From Xanthomonas cassavae CFBP 4642 (GTDB lineage: Bacteria; Pseudomonadota; Gammaproteobacteria; Xanthomonadales; Xanthomonadaceae), in assembly GCF_000454545.1 (NCBI RefSeq), contig NZ_CM002139.1:2896032-2960031 (forward strand): a stretch of 64,000 nt of DNA. The letters run 5' to 3'. Positions within the stretch are counted from its first letter, which is position 1. Every line of letters begins with the position of its first letter. This document shows positions 48,182 through 56,850 of this stretch, piece by piece. The notes beneath the pieces were generated by a model. That model was not told the DNA's origin. It searched no databases and saw nothing but the letters and a program-made list of their open reading frames with translations. The position numbers were made by a program, and so were the translations under genes.

Positions 48182-49297
48182 TCAGCGGCCGGTCTTGATC
48201 TCGGTCCACAGCCGCGTGTACAGGCGGTCCACCTCCGGCGGATTGATCGCGTAGGTAAACATCCTGGCGGTCACTTCCGGCGGCGGATAGATGGTGGGAT
48301 CGTTGCGGATCGCCGCATCCACCAACGGCGTGGCGGTGCGCACCGGGTTGGCGTAGTGGATGAAGTTGGTGTTGGCCGCGGCCACCTCGGGCTTCAACAG
48401 GTAGTTGATGAAGGCATAGGCGTTTTCCGGATGCTTGGCGTCCTTGGGAATGGCCAGCATGTCGAACCATTGCGGCGCGCCTTCCTTCGGGATCGCATAG
48501 GCCACCTTGATGGTGTTGCCGGCTTCCACCGCACGATCGCGCGCCTGGATGATGTCGCCCGACCAGCCCACCGCCAGGCAGGTATTGCCGTTGGCCAGCG
48601 AGGTCACGTACTGGCTGGAATGGAAATTCTGCACGTACGGGCGGATGGCCTTGATCAGCGCGGCAGCCTTTTCGATCTCGGCCGGCAGCGTGCTGTGCGG
48701 GTCCAGGCCCAGGTAGTTCAGGGCGATCGGAATCATGTCCGAGGGCGTGTCCAGGATGGTCACGCCGCAGTCCTTGAGCTTGGACAGGTTCTCCGGCTTG
48801 AACACCAGATCCCAGCTGTTGGCGACCTCGGTGCTGCCGAAGATCGCCTTGAGCTTGTCGACGTTGTAGCCGATGCCGGTGGTGCCGATCATGTACGGCA
48901 CGCCATAGGCATTGCCGGGGTCCTGCGCGGCGATGCGGCGTATCACGTCCGGATCCAGATTGGCCAGGTTGGGGATCTTGCTCTTGTCCAGCGGCAGGAA
49001 CACGCCGGCCTGGATCTGCCGGCCGAAGAAGTTCAGCGTGGGCACCACCACGTCGTAATCGCTGCCGCCGGCCAGCAACTTGGTTTCCACCATCTCGTCG
49101 CTGTCGAACACGTCGTAGGTAACCTTGATGCCGGTGCTCTTTTCGAATGCCGGAATGGTGTCCTCGGCGATGTAGTCGGAATAGTTGTAGACGTTGAGCA
49201 CCTTGGCCTGCGCGTCGGATTTCCCCGGCGCGCCACCGCCGCCACAGCCGGACAACAGGGTGATGGACAGCGTCAGGGCGAGCAGTCGCAGCGTCAT
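48182..49297 (-). CDS. potF: Polyamine-binding lipoprotein of ABC transporter (PotF/SpuD-like)
   Basis: The 371-residue protein is a lipoprotein (MTLRLLALTLSITLLSGC, Cys18) with the PotD/PotF fold: VLNVYNYSDYIAEDTIPAFEKSTGIKVTYDVFDSDEMVETKLLAGGSDYDVVVPT, with NYSDYIAED as a PotF-like ligand segment. TTGIGYNVDKLKAIFG, LDTPSDMIPIALNYLGLDP, VGWSGDIIQARDRA and the terminal IHYANPV...NDPTIYPP are also PotF-like. Asp and Glu residues around these segments bind putrescine or spermidine in the homologues. It belongs to the same spu-type locus as potGHI, separated by the efflux operon. Confidence 0.9.
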   Translation of the reverse strand: MTLRLLALTLSITLLSGCGGGGAPGKSDAQAKVLNVYNYSDYIAEDTIPAFEKSTGIKVTYDVFDSDEMVETKLLAGGSDYDVVVPTLNFFGRQIQAGVFLPLDKSKIPNLANLDPDVIRRIAAQDPGNAYGVPYMIGTTGIGYNVDKLKAIFGSTEVANSWDLVFKPENLSKLKDCGVTILDTPSDMIPIALNYLGLDPHSTLPAEIEKAAALIKAIRPYVQNFHSSQYVTSLANGNTCLAVGWSGDIIQARDRAVEAGNTIKVAYAIPKEGAPQWFDMLAIPKDAKHPENAYAFINYLLKPEVAAANTNFIHYANPVRTATPLVDAAIRNDPTIYPPPEVTARMFTYAINPPEVDRLYTRLWTEIKTGR

Positions 49298-49556
49298 GTG
49301 GGTCTCCAGCGCGATGGGGGCGGCCCGGCGCGGGGCCGGTCTGCCGCCAGACTACCCACCGTGCCCAGATTAGCCCAGCGGGGCCGGCCGGGAGGAGCGC
49401 TGACCACGCGCCGGACGGCGGGGAGCATGCTGGCCACCCACAGGCGCGTTCGCAGCGACCGATGCCATGCCGCCGATCGGCAGGCCGGACCCTGCACGGG
49501 CGCAGGGTGCTCCTGCCGCAGGTGCTGCTGCCGCGCCGGCGATGCGTCGCTGTCGC

Positions 49557-50924
49557 TTACCTGCCCAGCGCGTGCGCGGTGTCGTCCAGCGCGCCCCAGG
49601 CCTTGTCGAACAGCTCGTCCACCTGGGCGCGGGTGATGATCAGCGGCGGCGACAGCAGCATCGCGTCGTAGGTGGCGCGCAGGATCAGCCCGCGTTGCAG
49701 CGCGAAATCACGGCAGAGCGCGCCGACCCGCCCGCGCCCGGGAAAGTAGGTTCCGCGCCGACGTTTGTCCGGCACCAATTCCAGCGCACCAACCAGCCCG
49801 GCGATGCGCGCCTCACCCACCAACCGGTGCTCGCCCAGCTCGGCCCAGCGCTGCGCCAGGTACGGCGCGATCTGCATGCGAGCAGTGTCCACGATGCCCT
49901 CGCCCTGCAGCAGGCGCAGATTCTCCAGCGCCACCGCCGCGCACACCGGGTGCCCGGCATAGGTACCGCCATGTGCCAGCTCGCCGCCCTGCCGCTTGAG
50001 CACCCCGGCCACGCGATCGCTGAACATCGCCGCCGCCAGCGGGATATAGCCGGAGGTGATGCCCTTGGCCAGCGTCATCACATCCGGCCGAAACCCGAAA
50101 TACTCGGCTCCGAACCACGGCCCGGTGCGACCGAATCCGCAGATCACTTCATCGGCCACCAGCAACACGTCGTAGTGCCGGCAGATGCGCTCGATCTCCG
50201 GCCAGTAGCTGCGCGGCGGGATATAGACACCGATCGCGCCCATGATGGGCTCACCGATGAAGGCAGCCACGTTGTCTGGCCCCAGTTCGAGAATCTTCGC
50301 TTCCAGCCGGCGCGCCGCCAGCAGGCCGTAGTCCTGCGGATCCATGTCGCCGCCATCGCCGAAGTGATACGGCGGTGCGATATGCACGATGCCCGGGATC
50401 GGCAAGCCTCCTTGCCTGTGCATGCGCCGCATCCCGCCCAGACTGGCGCCAGCCATGGTGGTGCCGTGGTAGCCATCGTGGCGACCGATGAAGACCTGCT
50501 TCTGCGGCTGCCCCTGCACCGCCCAGAAATGCCGCACCAGGCGCAGGATGGTGTCGTTGGCCTCCGACCCGGAGTTGGCGAAGAACGCATGGTTCAGATC
50601 GCCCGGCGTGAGTTCCGCCAGCTTGGCGGCCAATTGGATGGTGGGCTCGGTGGTGCACTGGAAGAAGCTGTTGTAGTACGCCAGCTGCTCCATCTGCCGT
50701 GCCGCGGCCCGGGCCAGCTCGCTGCGCCCGTAACCCACATTGACGCACCACAACCCGCCAAACGCATCCAGCAACTTGTTGCCGTCGGCATCCCACACAT
50801 ACACACCCTCGCCGCGCGTCAGGATCCGGGTGCCCTTGTGCGCCAACGCCGCATTGTCGTTGAACGGATGCAGATGATGCGCGGCATCGAGTTGCTGCAA
50901 CGACTTGAGCACAGAAGAATCCAC
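49557..50924 (-). CDS. PLP-dependent polyamine/omega aminotransferase (SpuC-like)
   Basis: The 455-residue class-III aminotransferase has Lys287 in LAKGITSGYIPLAA as the PLP Schiff-base residue, Asp258 in VADEVICGFGRTG, NSGSEANDTILRLVRHF, DGYHGTTMAGASLGG and the terminal TYAGHPVCAAVALENL. The position in the cluster and these motifs match SpuC of Pseudomonas, which transaminates putrescine or pyruvate-linked amines. The start is taken as GTG 50924, six bases after GGAG; GTG 50936 is the alternative. The substrate is inferred from context. Confidence 0.85.
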   Translation of the reverse strand: MDSSVLKSLQQLDAAHHLHPFNDNAALAHKGTRILTRGEGVYVWDADGNKLLDAFGGLWCVNVGYGRSELARAAARQMEQLAYYNSFFQCTTEPTIQLAAKLAELTPGDLNHAFFANSGSEANDTILRLVRHFWAVQGQPQKQVFIGRHDGYHGTTMAGASLGGMRRMHRQGGLPIPGIVHIAPPYHFGDGGDMDPQDYGLLAARRLEAKILELGPDNVAAFIGEPIMGAIGVYIPPRSYWPEIERICRHYDVLLVADEVICGFGRTGPWFGAEYFGFRPDVMTLAKGITSGYIPLAAAMFSDRVAGVLKRQGGELAHGGTYAGHPVCAAVALENLRLLQGEGIVDTARMQIAPYLAQRWAELGEHRLVGEARIAGLVGALELVPDKRRRGTYFPGRGRVGALCRDFALQRGLILRATYDAMLLSPPLIITRAQVDELFDKAWGALDDTAHALGR

Positions 50925-51065
50925 GACCTGCTCCACGCCTCAGGAACCAAGAGCATACCCAGGCCCTGTTGCCGGACCGTGGACGGCTGTGCAGATCGCT
51001 CCGCCACTCCCCTGCACGCCCGACAGGCAGGTGGGCCGCGAAAACTTTCCCTGCCACCGACGTCG

Positions 51066-51129
51066 CCCTCATCCGCCCTTCGGGCACCTTCTCCCCCATA
51101 AAGGGGGACAATGTCCCAATGGGAGAAGG
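51066..51129. repeat. Intergenic palindromic repeat, copy 2 (long-centre form)
   Basis: It has the same head as copy 1 (CCCTCATCCGCCCTTCGGGC then ACCTTCTCCC), but the centre is longer (CCATAAAGGGGGACAATGTCC), followed by GGGAGAAGG that pairs with the CTTCTCCC arm. Confidence 0.8.
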
Positions 51130-51245
51130 AAACGTCTGGCGACGTAGCCAGCCTGCACATTTCGACCGCACTTTCGGCCTCCTGCCCAGCACCGCCTGGC
51201 CTGCGCATGACATCGCCGCACTTTCGAGCGACGCCCATTGCAGCG

Positions 51246-51275
51246 CTTGCCTTGCCTTGCCTTGCTTTGCCTTGC
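51246..51275. repeat. CTTGC pentanucleotide microsatellite, about six units
   Basis: Four perfect CTTGC units (51246-51265), one TTTGC variant and another CTTGC (51271-51275). It lies in noncoding DNA; the count may vary among strains. No gene starts at it, so phase variation is unlikely to act on translation directly. Confidence 0.85.
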
Positions 51276-51355
51276 TTACGCTTTCCGGGGCCCCATACCG
51301 CAGCGGCAAGGCCGGCAGATACAACCCGCAGGGCGGCGCGCATGGATGCGCGACG

Positions 51356-51389
51356 TTTTTGTAAGGGACAGGGATGTCCCTTACAAAAA
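51356..51389. terminator. Perfect 15-bp hairpin with A/T-run ends
   Basis: TTTTTGTAAGGGACA (51356-51370) and TGTCCCTTACAAAAA (51375-51389) pair fully around a GGGA loop. On either strand it reads as A-run, GC stem, T-run, i.e. a symmetric intrinsic terminator shape. It could end transcripts from the ligase genes on the minus strand. Confidence 0.55.
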
Positions 51390-51538
51390 TTTCTGCCGGA
51401 CTTGCGCACCCGGAGCGCCGCAGGCGCGCAGGGCGCGAGGACGGGGTGTGCTTTCTTTTGGTTACTTTGGTCAGCCTTCGGCTGCCGTAGAGCGCTTCTT
51501 TGCACAAGCAAAGAAAAGTGACTCGCGCCCGCAAGGGC

Positions 51539-51602
51539 GTGAAAGCTCTGCTTTGGGCTCAACTATCCAGAACAATTCCACAGATCGTGAAAGCTCTGCT
51601 TT
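51539..51602. repeat. Direct repeat CGTGAAAGCTCTGCTTT, two copies
   Basis: The 17-bp unit occurs at 51539-51555 and 51586-51602, with a start-to-start distance of 47 bases. It is noncoding and of unknown role, part of the repeat-rich block. Confidence 0.7.
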
Positions 51603-51670
51603 AAATTTGAGCCATCAGAAACGCGCAAGCACGCAAATCACGCCACGCTTCAACACCACCCAGCACCGTA

Positions 51671-51735
51671 CCCTCATCCGCCCTTCGGGCACCTTCTCCC
51701 CCATAAAGGAGGACAATGTCCCGGACGGAGAGGGG
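51671..51735. repeat. Intergenic palindromic repeat, copy 3 (long-centre form)
   Basis: It begins CCCTCATCCGCCCTTCGGGC, then ACCTTCTCCC and CCATAAAGGAGGACAATGTCC. The closing arm is degenerate (GGACGGAGAGG). It lies about 600 bases from copy 2 in the same orientation. Confidence 0.75.
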
Positions 51736-51766
51736 AAATCCCCGGCACGGGCCTCGATCGCGCAGC

Positions 51767-53152
51767 TCACACGTTCAACAACAGGAACTCACGCTCCCAC
51801 GAACTGATCACCCGGAAAAACGTCTCATATTCTTTCCGCTTCACCGAGATGTAGGCCCGCACAAACCGCGCACCCAACATCTCCTGCAATGCCTCGCATC
51901 CCTCCAACCCATCCAGCGCCTCCCCCAACGAGCGCGGCAGGTCGTAGCCCTGCTCCTTGCCATTGCTGCTGATCGGCGCGGTAGGTTCGAGCTTTTCGCG
52001 AATGCCCAATAAGCCGCAGGCCAAGGTCGCCGCCATCGCCAGATACGGGTTGGCGTCGGAACCGGCAAAGCGGCTTTCCACCCGCATGTTCTGCGGCGCA
52101 TCGATCGGCACCCGCAGCCCGCAGGTACGGTTGTCGAACCCCCACAGCACATTGCTTGGCGACACCTCGCCGAACATCAGCCGCCGGTACGAATTGACGT
52201 TGGGTGCCAGCAGCCCCATCGCCATCGGAATGTATTTCTGCAGCCCGCCCAGATAATGCGCGAAGGTGTCGCTGAACCCGCCTTCGCGCTTGCCACTGAA
52301 CACGTTCTTGCCGGTTCCTGCGTGCAACAGGCTCTGGTGGATATGCATCGCACTACCCGGCTCGGTCTCCATTGGTTTTGCCAGAAAGGTGGCATACACG
52401 CCGTGGCGCAGCGCGGCCTCGCGCATGGTGCGCTTGAACAGGAACACCTGGTCGGCGCGCGACAAGGCATCGGCATGGGTGAAATTGACTTCCAGCTGCG
52501 CAGCGCCCGATTCGTGGATCAAGGTGTCCACGTCCAGCTCCATCGCGTCGCAGTAGTCGTACATCAGGTCCAGGATCGGGTCGAACTCGTTGACCGCATC
52601 GATGGAGTACGACTGTCGGGCGGTTTCCGGCCGGCCCGAACGCCCGGCAGGTGGCAGCAGCGGAAAATCCGGGTCGGTGTTCTTCTGCACCAGGAAGAAT
52701 TCCAGCTCCGGCGCCACCACCGGCTGCAGCTTGACCTGCGCATAGGCATCGAGCACGCGACGCAATACGTTGCGCGGCGCCAGTTCGTGCGGCTGGCCAT
52801 CCTTGGTATAGCAATCGTGGATGACCTGTGCGGTGGGGTCGGCGGCCCACGGCACCATGCGCACGGTGGAGGCATCCGGGCGCAGATGCATGTCCGAATC
52901 CGATGGCGAGGTCAGCGCGTAGTAGTCGTCGGGAAAGTCGCCGGTGACGGTGGTGGCGAAGATGCCTTCCGGCAGCCGCGTGCCGTAGTCGTGCGAGAAC
53001 TTGTCGGCCGGAATGATCTTGCCGCGCGCGTTGCCGGTGATGTCCGGCACCAGGCATTCCACCTCGGTGATGTGGCGGTCCTTGAGCCAGCGGCGCAAGG
53101 CGCTCTCCGGCTGTTTGGGCGTGGCGATGCGCGAACGTTGACGAAGCGACAT
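51767..53152 (-). CDS. Glutamine-synthetase-like gamma-glutamylpolyamine ligase (PuuA/SpuB-like)
   Basis: The 461-residue protein has the GS N-terminal and catalytic domains: VECLVPDITGNARGKIIPADKF (the PDITG start typical of PuuA-type ligases), PELEFFLVQKN, AQLEVNFTHADALSRADQVFLFKRTMREAA, GSAMHIHQSLL with the ATP/ammonium-site His, NSYRRLMFGEVSPSNVLWGFDNRTCGLRVP and ESRFAGSDANPYLAMAA. It joins glutamate to a polyamine at the expense of ATP. It ends 6 bases from the amidotransferase gene on the same strand, so the two are one operon. Confidence 0.87.
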   Translation of the reverse strand: MSLRQRSRIATPKQPESALRRWLKDRHITEVECLVPDITGNARGKIIPADKFSHDYGTRLPEGIFATTVTGDFPDDYYALTSPSDSDMHLRPDASTVRMVPWAADPTAQVIHDCYTKDGQPHELAPRNVLRRVLDAYAQVKLQPVVAPELEFFLVQKNTDPDFPLLPPAGRSGRPETARQSYSIDAVNEFDPILDLMYDYCDAMELDVDTLIHESGAAQLEVNFTHADALSRADQVFLFKRTMREAALRHGVYATFLAKPMETEPGSAMHIHQSLLHAGTGKNVFSGKREGGFSDTFAHYLGGLQKYIPMAMGLLAPNVNSYRRLMFGEVSPSNVLWGFDNRTCGLRVPIDAPQNMRVESRFAGSDANPYLAMAATLACGLLGIREKLEPTAPISSNGKEQGYDLPRSLGEALDGLEGCEALQEMLGARFVRAYISVKRKEYETFFRVISSWEREFLLLNV

Positions 53153-53158
53153 ACAACC

Positions 53159-53914
53159 TCACTGGCCGCGCTGGGCGGCATAACGGCGACAGGCCTCGCC
53201 GAAGGCCTCAAAGATGGCACGGTAGAACGGTTGCTGTGTGACACGCCATTCCGGATGCCACTGCACCGCCAGCAGGAACCCCGGCCCGGGGCCGCGAAAC
53301 GCTTCGATCAGGCCGTCCGGAGCGGTGGCTTCGACCAGTAACCCGTCGGCAAGCGTGGCGATGCCCTGCCCGTGCAGCGAATTGGCCATGACCTCGCCGG
53401 CGCCACTCATGCCGGCCAGCCAGCCGCCGGACTGCAGCCGCACCGGATGGGTGGGGCCGTATTGCACCTCCAGCGCAGCGCTGCGGTCTTCGCGGTGATC
53501 GCGCAGGCCGGGCACGTCATGCACGCGCTGGTGCAGGCGCCCGCCCAGCGCCACGTTCACCTCCTGCAGGCCGCGGCAGATCGCCAGCACCGGCAGGCCG
53601 CGCGCCAGCGCCTGTGGAATCATCCCCAGGTTGGTGGCATCGCGCGCCGCATCGTGCGGGTTGCCCTCCCAACTGGATGCGTCGCTGTAGTGATGCGGCT
53701 CGATATTGCTGACCGCCCCGGTGAGCAACAGGCCATCCAGGCGCTCCAGCCACACGGCGGCATCGAGCGTGGGCTGCAGGCTGGGCAGCAGCACCGGCAT
53801 GGCCCCGGCCGCTTCCACCACCGCGCGCACGTATTCTTCGCCGGCCGCCAGGAACGGATGCGGCCCCTGCGCGATGCGATCGGTCGGCAACCCGACCAGC
53901 GGTACGACAGCCAT
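53159..53914 (-). CDS. puuD: Gamma-glutamyl-GABA hydrolase, class-I glutamine amidotransferase (PuuD/SpuA-like)
   Basis: It cleaves gamma-glutamyl-GABA to glutamate and GABA. The 251-residue product has the nucleophile Cys113 in VLAICRGLQEVNVALGG and the His220-Glu222 pair in LLAVQWHPEWR, completing a Cys-His-Glu triad. GLLLTGAVSNIEPHHY lies upstream. The start at MAVVPLVGLPTD is preceded by GGGA at 7 bases; an ATG 13 codons earlier is possible. It is downstream of the PuuA-like gene's neighbour on the same strand and next to a divergent second ligase gene. Confidence 0.88.
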   Translation of the reverse strand: MAVVPLVGLPTDRIAQGPHPFLAAGEEYVRAVVEAAGAMPVLLPSLQPTLDAAVWLERLDGLLLTGAVSNIEPHHYSDASSWEGNPHDAARDATNLGMIPQALARGLPVLAICRGLQEVNVALGGRLHQRVHDVPGLRDHREDRSAALEVQYGPTHPVRLQSGGWLAGMSGAGEVMANSLHGQGIATLADGLLVEATAPDGLIEAFRGPGPGFLLAVQWHPEWRVTQQPFYRAIFEAFGEACRRYAAQRGQ

Positions 53915-54060
53915 GCAGACATCCCGGTGCGGTGCGTTGATCAGCAGGTGCATCCGAACTTACCGCGCCACCGCCGCCATTGCCACCGCCACCACCTCGC
54001 GCGCCTGCGACGGCTCACGCGCGCTTTGCTAGGCTGGCGGCGACTTTGCAGGTGGTGCCC

Positions 54061-55440
54061 ATGGCTTCCGAGAACCCCGTCGCGTCCCTGCCCGCCGCCG
54101 ACGCCGCCACGCTGGCGCGCATCCCCGGCTGTGCCTCGGTGGACCTATTGTTGCCCGACACCAACGGCGTGCTGCGCGGCAAGCGCATCACCGCCGACAC
54201 CCTGGGCAAGGTGTACCGCGATGGCGTGTGCCTGCCGATGTCGCTGATCGCCACCGATATCACCGGCAATACCGTGGAAGAAACCGGGCTGGGGTATGCG
54301 ATCGGTGATGCCGACCGCATCTGCCGGCCGATCGCCGGTTCGCTGCGACCGGTGCCGTGGGCACCGCAACCGATGGCGCAGCTGCTGTTGGCGATGCACA
54401 CCCCCGAGGGCCAGCTGTTCGAGGTGGCGCCGCGCGCGGTGCTGCAGCGCGTGCTGGCCGGCTTCGCCGCGCGGGGCTTGACCCCGGTGATTGCGGTGGA
54501 ACTGGAGTTCTACCTGTTCGATGCGGTGCCCGATGCGCAGGGCCGCCCGCAGACCCCGCGCGACCCGGTCACCGGCGCCCGCAGCGCCAGCACCCAGGTG
54601 TATGCGTTACAGGACCTGGACGACCAGCGTGACTTCACCGACGCGGTCACCGCTGCGTGCCGCCAGCAAGGCATTCCCGCCGACACCGCGGTGGCCGAGT
54701 ACGCGCCGGGCCAGTTCGAGATCAACCTGCAGCATCGCGCCGATGCGGTAGCGGCCTGCGATGAGGCGATCCTGCTCAAGCGCACCATTAAGGCCATTGC
54801 GCAGCAGCAAGGCACGCTCGCCAGCTTCATGGCCAAGCCCTTCCCCGATCAGGCCGGCAGCGGCCTGCATCTGCATGTGAGCCTTCTGCATGAGGAAGGC
54901 AACAACGTGCTGGCCGGCGGCGCCGACGCGCCGGCCGCCGCGCTGCGGCACGCCATTGCCGGACTGCAGCGGCATGCCGACGCCTGCCTGCTGCTGTTCG
55001 CCCCGCATGCCAACAGCTACCGCCGCTTCGTCAGCAACGCGTTCGTGCCGCTGGATGCCAGCTGGGGCTTCAATAACCGCACGGTGGCGCTGCGCATTCC
55101 GCATAGCGATGCGCGCAACACCCGTATCGAACACCGCATTGCTGGCGCCGATGCCAATCCGTACCTGGTGGCCGCCGCGGTGCTGGCGGCCATGCTGGAC
55201 GGCTTGCAACAGCCCGGCGAGCCCACTGCTCCGATCGTGGGCAATGCCTATGCGCACTCGGTGTTCCGGCCGCGCGCCTGGCAGGGCGCGGTGGATGCGT
55301 TCCTGGGCAGCGATTTCATCGACGCCCAGTTCGGCAGGCAATTCCGGCAGGTGTTCGGCCAGCAGAAGCAGCGTGAGCTGTTCGACTACCAGGCGCTGGT
55401 GCCGGACCTGGACTACGCCCGGTACCTGCGCACCGTGTGA
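54061..55440 (+). CDS. Second glutamine-synthetase-like gamma-glutamylpolyamine ligase (SpuI-like)
   Basis: The 459-residue protein parallels the ligase at 51767 but is clearly divergent. It has VDLLLPDTNGVLRGKRITAD at the start, AVELEFYLFDAV, GQFEINLQHRADAVAACDEAILLKRTIK, GSGLHLHVSLLHEEGNN, ANSYRRFVSNAFVPLDASWGFNNRTVALRIP and EHRIAGADANPYLVAAA, matching PuuA/SpuI-type ligases. Its stop overlaps the start of the flavoprotein gene (ATGA). The start at MASENPVASL is preceded by a weak GGTGG-like stretch. Having two ligases suggests different amine substrates, as proposed for the Pseudomonas SpuI and SpuB pair. Confidence 0.87.
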   Translation: MASENPVASLPAADAATLARIPGCASVDLLLPDTNGVLRGKRITADTLGKVYRDGVCLPMSLIATDITGNTVEETGLGYAIGDADRICRPIAGSLRPVPWAPQPMAQLLLAMHTPEGQLFEVAPRAVLQRVLAGFAARGLTPVIAVELEFYLFDAVPDAQGRPQTPRDPVTGARSASTQVYALQDLDDQRDFTDAVTAACRQQGIPADTAVAEYAPGQFEINLQHRADAVAACDEAILLKRTIKAIAQQQGTLASFMAKPFPDQAGSGLHLHVSLLHEEGNNVLAGGADAPAAALRHAIAGLQRHADACLLLFAPHANSYRRFVSNAFVPLDASWGFNNRTVALRIPHSDARNTRIEHRIAGADANPYLVAAAVLAAMLDGLQQPGEPTAPIVGNAYAHSVFRPRAWQGAVDAFLGSDFIDAQFGRQFRQVFGQQKQRELFDYQALVPDLDYARYLRTV

Positions 55441-56750
55441 TGGGCAGCCCGGCTGCAACCACCAGTGAAACACCGGGCAGCGGGTATCCGGACAGCTGGT
55501 ATGCGCGCAGCGCGCCGGCGCTGCCCGCCCAGCCGCGCCTGCAGGGCGCGCTGCAGGCCGATGTCTGCATCCTCGGCGCCGGCTATACCGGCCTGACGGC
55601 CGCGCTGACGCTGGCCGAAGCCGGCTATCGGGTGGTCGTGCTGGAGGCCAGGCGCATCGGTTGGGGCGCGTCCGGACGCAACGGCGGCCAGGCCATCGTC
55701 GGCTACGGCTGCGAGCAGGACACGCTGGAAGCGCTGGTCGGCGATGCGGATGCGCGCCTGCTGTTCGATTTTTCGCGCGACGGCATGCAGCTGCTGCGCC
55801 AGCGCATCCAGCGCCACGCCATCGCCTGCGACTGGCGCGACGGGCATGCGCATGTGCCATTGAAGCCGCGCCAGGTACGCGCCCTGCAGCACGGCATCGT
55901 GCGCATGGCCGAGCGCTACGGCTACCCGCTGGAATGGTGGGATCGCGTCCGCACCCGACAGGTGCTGGACAGCCCGCTGTACCTGGGCGCGATGTTCGAT
56001 GCGGCCAGCGGCCATCTGCATCCGCTGGCCTACGCCTTTGGCCTGGCGCGCGCCGCGCTGGCCGCCGGGGTGCGCATCTTCGAAGACTCGGTGGTGACCC
56101 GGCAGGACGGTGGTGCATCGGTCACGATGCACACCGCCGAGGGCAGCGTTAGCGCAGACTTCGGGGTGATTGCCGGCAACGCCTTGCTGCACGGCATCGC
56201 CCCGCCGCTGGAGCAGCGCATCATGCCGGTGGGCACCTATGTCGGCGCGACGCCGCCCCTGGGCGCGGCGCGTGCACGCGCGCTGATCGGCAACGGCATG
56301 GCGGTGGCCGATACCAATTGGGCGCTGGACTATTACCGGCTCAGCGCCGATCACCGGCTGCTGTTCGGCGGGCGCGCCAGCTATTCGTCGCGTCCGCCGC
56401 CGGGCCTGCAGCGCCTGATGACCCGGCGCATGCACACCGTCTTCCCGCAGCTGCGCGACGTGCCGCTGGAGACCGTGTGGGGCGGCTACGTGGACATCAC
56501 CCGCAACCGCGCCCCGCACTGGGGCCGGCTCGCGCCGAACCTGTATTTCGCGCAAGGCTTCTCCGGCCACGGCGTCGCGGCGACCGGCCTGGCCGGCCAG
56601 GTCATCGCCGAGGCCATCGCCGGCCAGAGCCGGCGCCTGGACGTGTTCTCCCGCATTCCGCACCGGCCGTTCCCGGGCGGACAACGGCTGCGCACCCCGT
56701 TGCTGGTGGCCGCCATGAGCTGGTACCGGCTGCGCGACGCCCTGTGGTGA
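55440..56750 (+). CDS. puuB: FAD-dependent gamma-glutamylputrescine oxidoreductase (PuuB-like)
   Basis: It oxidises the glutamylated amine to an aldehyde, releasing ammonia and H2O2. The 436-residue DAO-family flavoprotein has the dinucleotide-binding VCILGAGYTGLTAALTLAEAGYRVVVLEA (about 43-71) and RRIGWGASGRNGGQ. A middle substrate domain is followed by a second FAD loop (FAQGFSGHGVAATGLAGQVIAEAIAG). The DSWYARSAP start is typical of PuuB-like enzymes. It is coupled to the ligase gene upstream by an ATGA overlap. Confidence 0.9.
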   Translation: MGSPAATTSETPGSGYPDSWYARSAPALPAQPRLQGALQADVCILGAGYTGLTAALTLAEAGYRVVVLEARRIGWGASGRNGGQAIVGYGCEQDTLEALVGDADARLLFDFSRDGMQLLRQRIQRHAIACDWRDGHAHVPLKPRQVRALQHGIVRMAERYGYPLEWWDRVRTRQVLDSPLYLGAMFDAASGHLHPLAYAFGLARAALAAGVRIFEDSVVTRQDGGASVTMHTAEGSVSADFGVIAGNALLHGIAPPLEQRIMPVGTYVGATPPLGAARARALIGNGMAVADTNWALDYYRLSADHRLLFGGRASYSSRPPPGLQRLMTRRMHTVFPQLRDVPLETVWGGYVDITRNRAPHWGRLAPNLYFAQGFSGHGVAATGLAGQVIAEAIAGQSRRLDVFSRIPHRPFPGGQRLRTPLLVAAMSWYRLRDALW

Positions 56751-56850
56751 ACGCCACCGCCGGCACCGCGCACAGGCTGCGACGCAGCGCTCAAGTTTTG
56801 GCGGGCAGAGCCGTTAGCTGATCTGACGGTTCGATCCACACGGCCAGCCG

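Larger units (their letters stand above)
50925..51766. other. Repeat-rich intergenic region between aminotransferase and ligase genes
   Basis: 842 bases of noncoding DNA interrupt the otherwise gene-dense polyamine locus. It holds two copies of the CCCTCATCCGCCC element, a CTTGC microsatellite, a perfect 15-bp hairpin, and a 17-bp direct repeat. Open frames here are low-confidence. Confidence 0.6.

Noticed and set aside
50251..51534. Minus-strand open frame through the repeat-rich region
   Set aside because: It crosses intergenic repeats and the aminotransferase gene in another frame. The part starting FLCLCKEALYG is encoded by repeat DNA, not a conserved gene.
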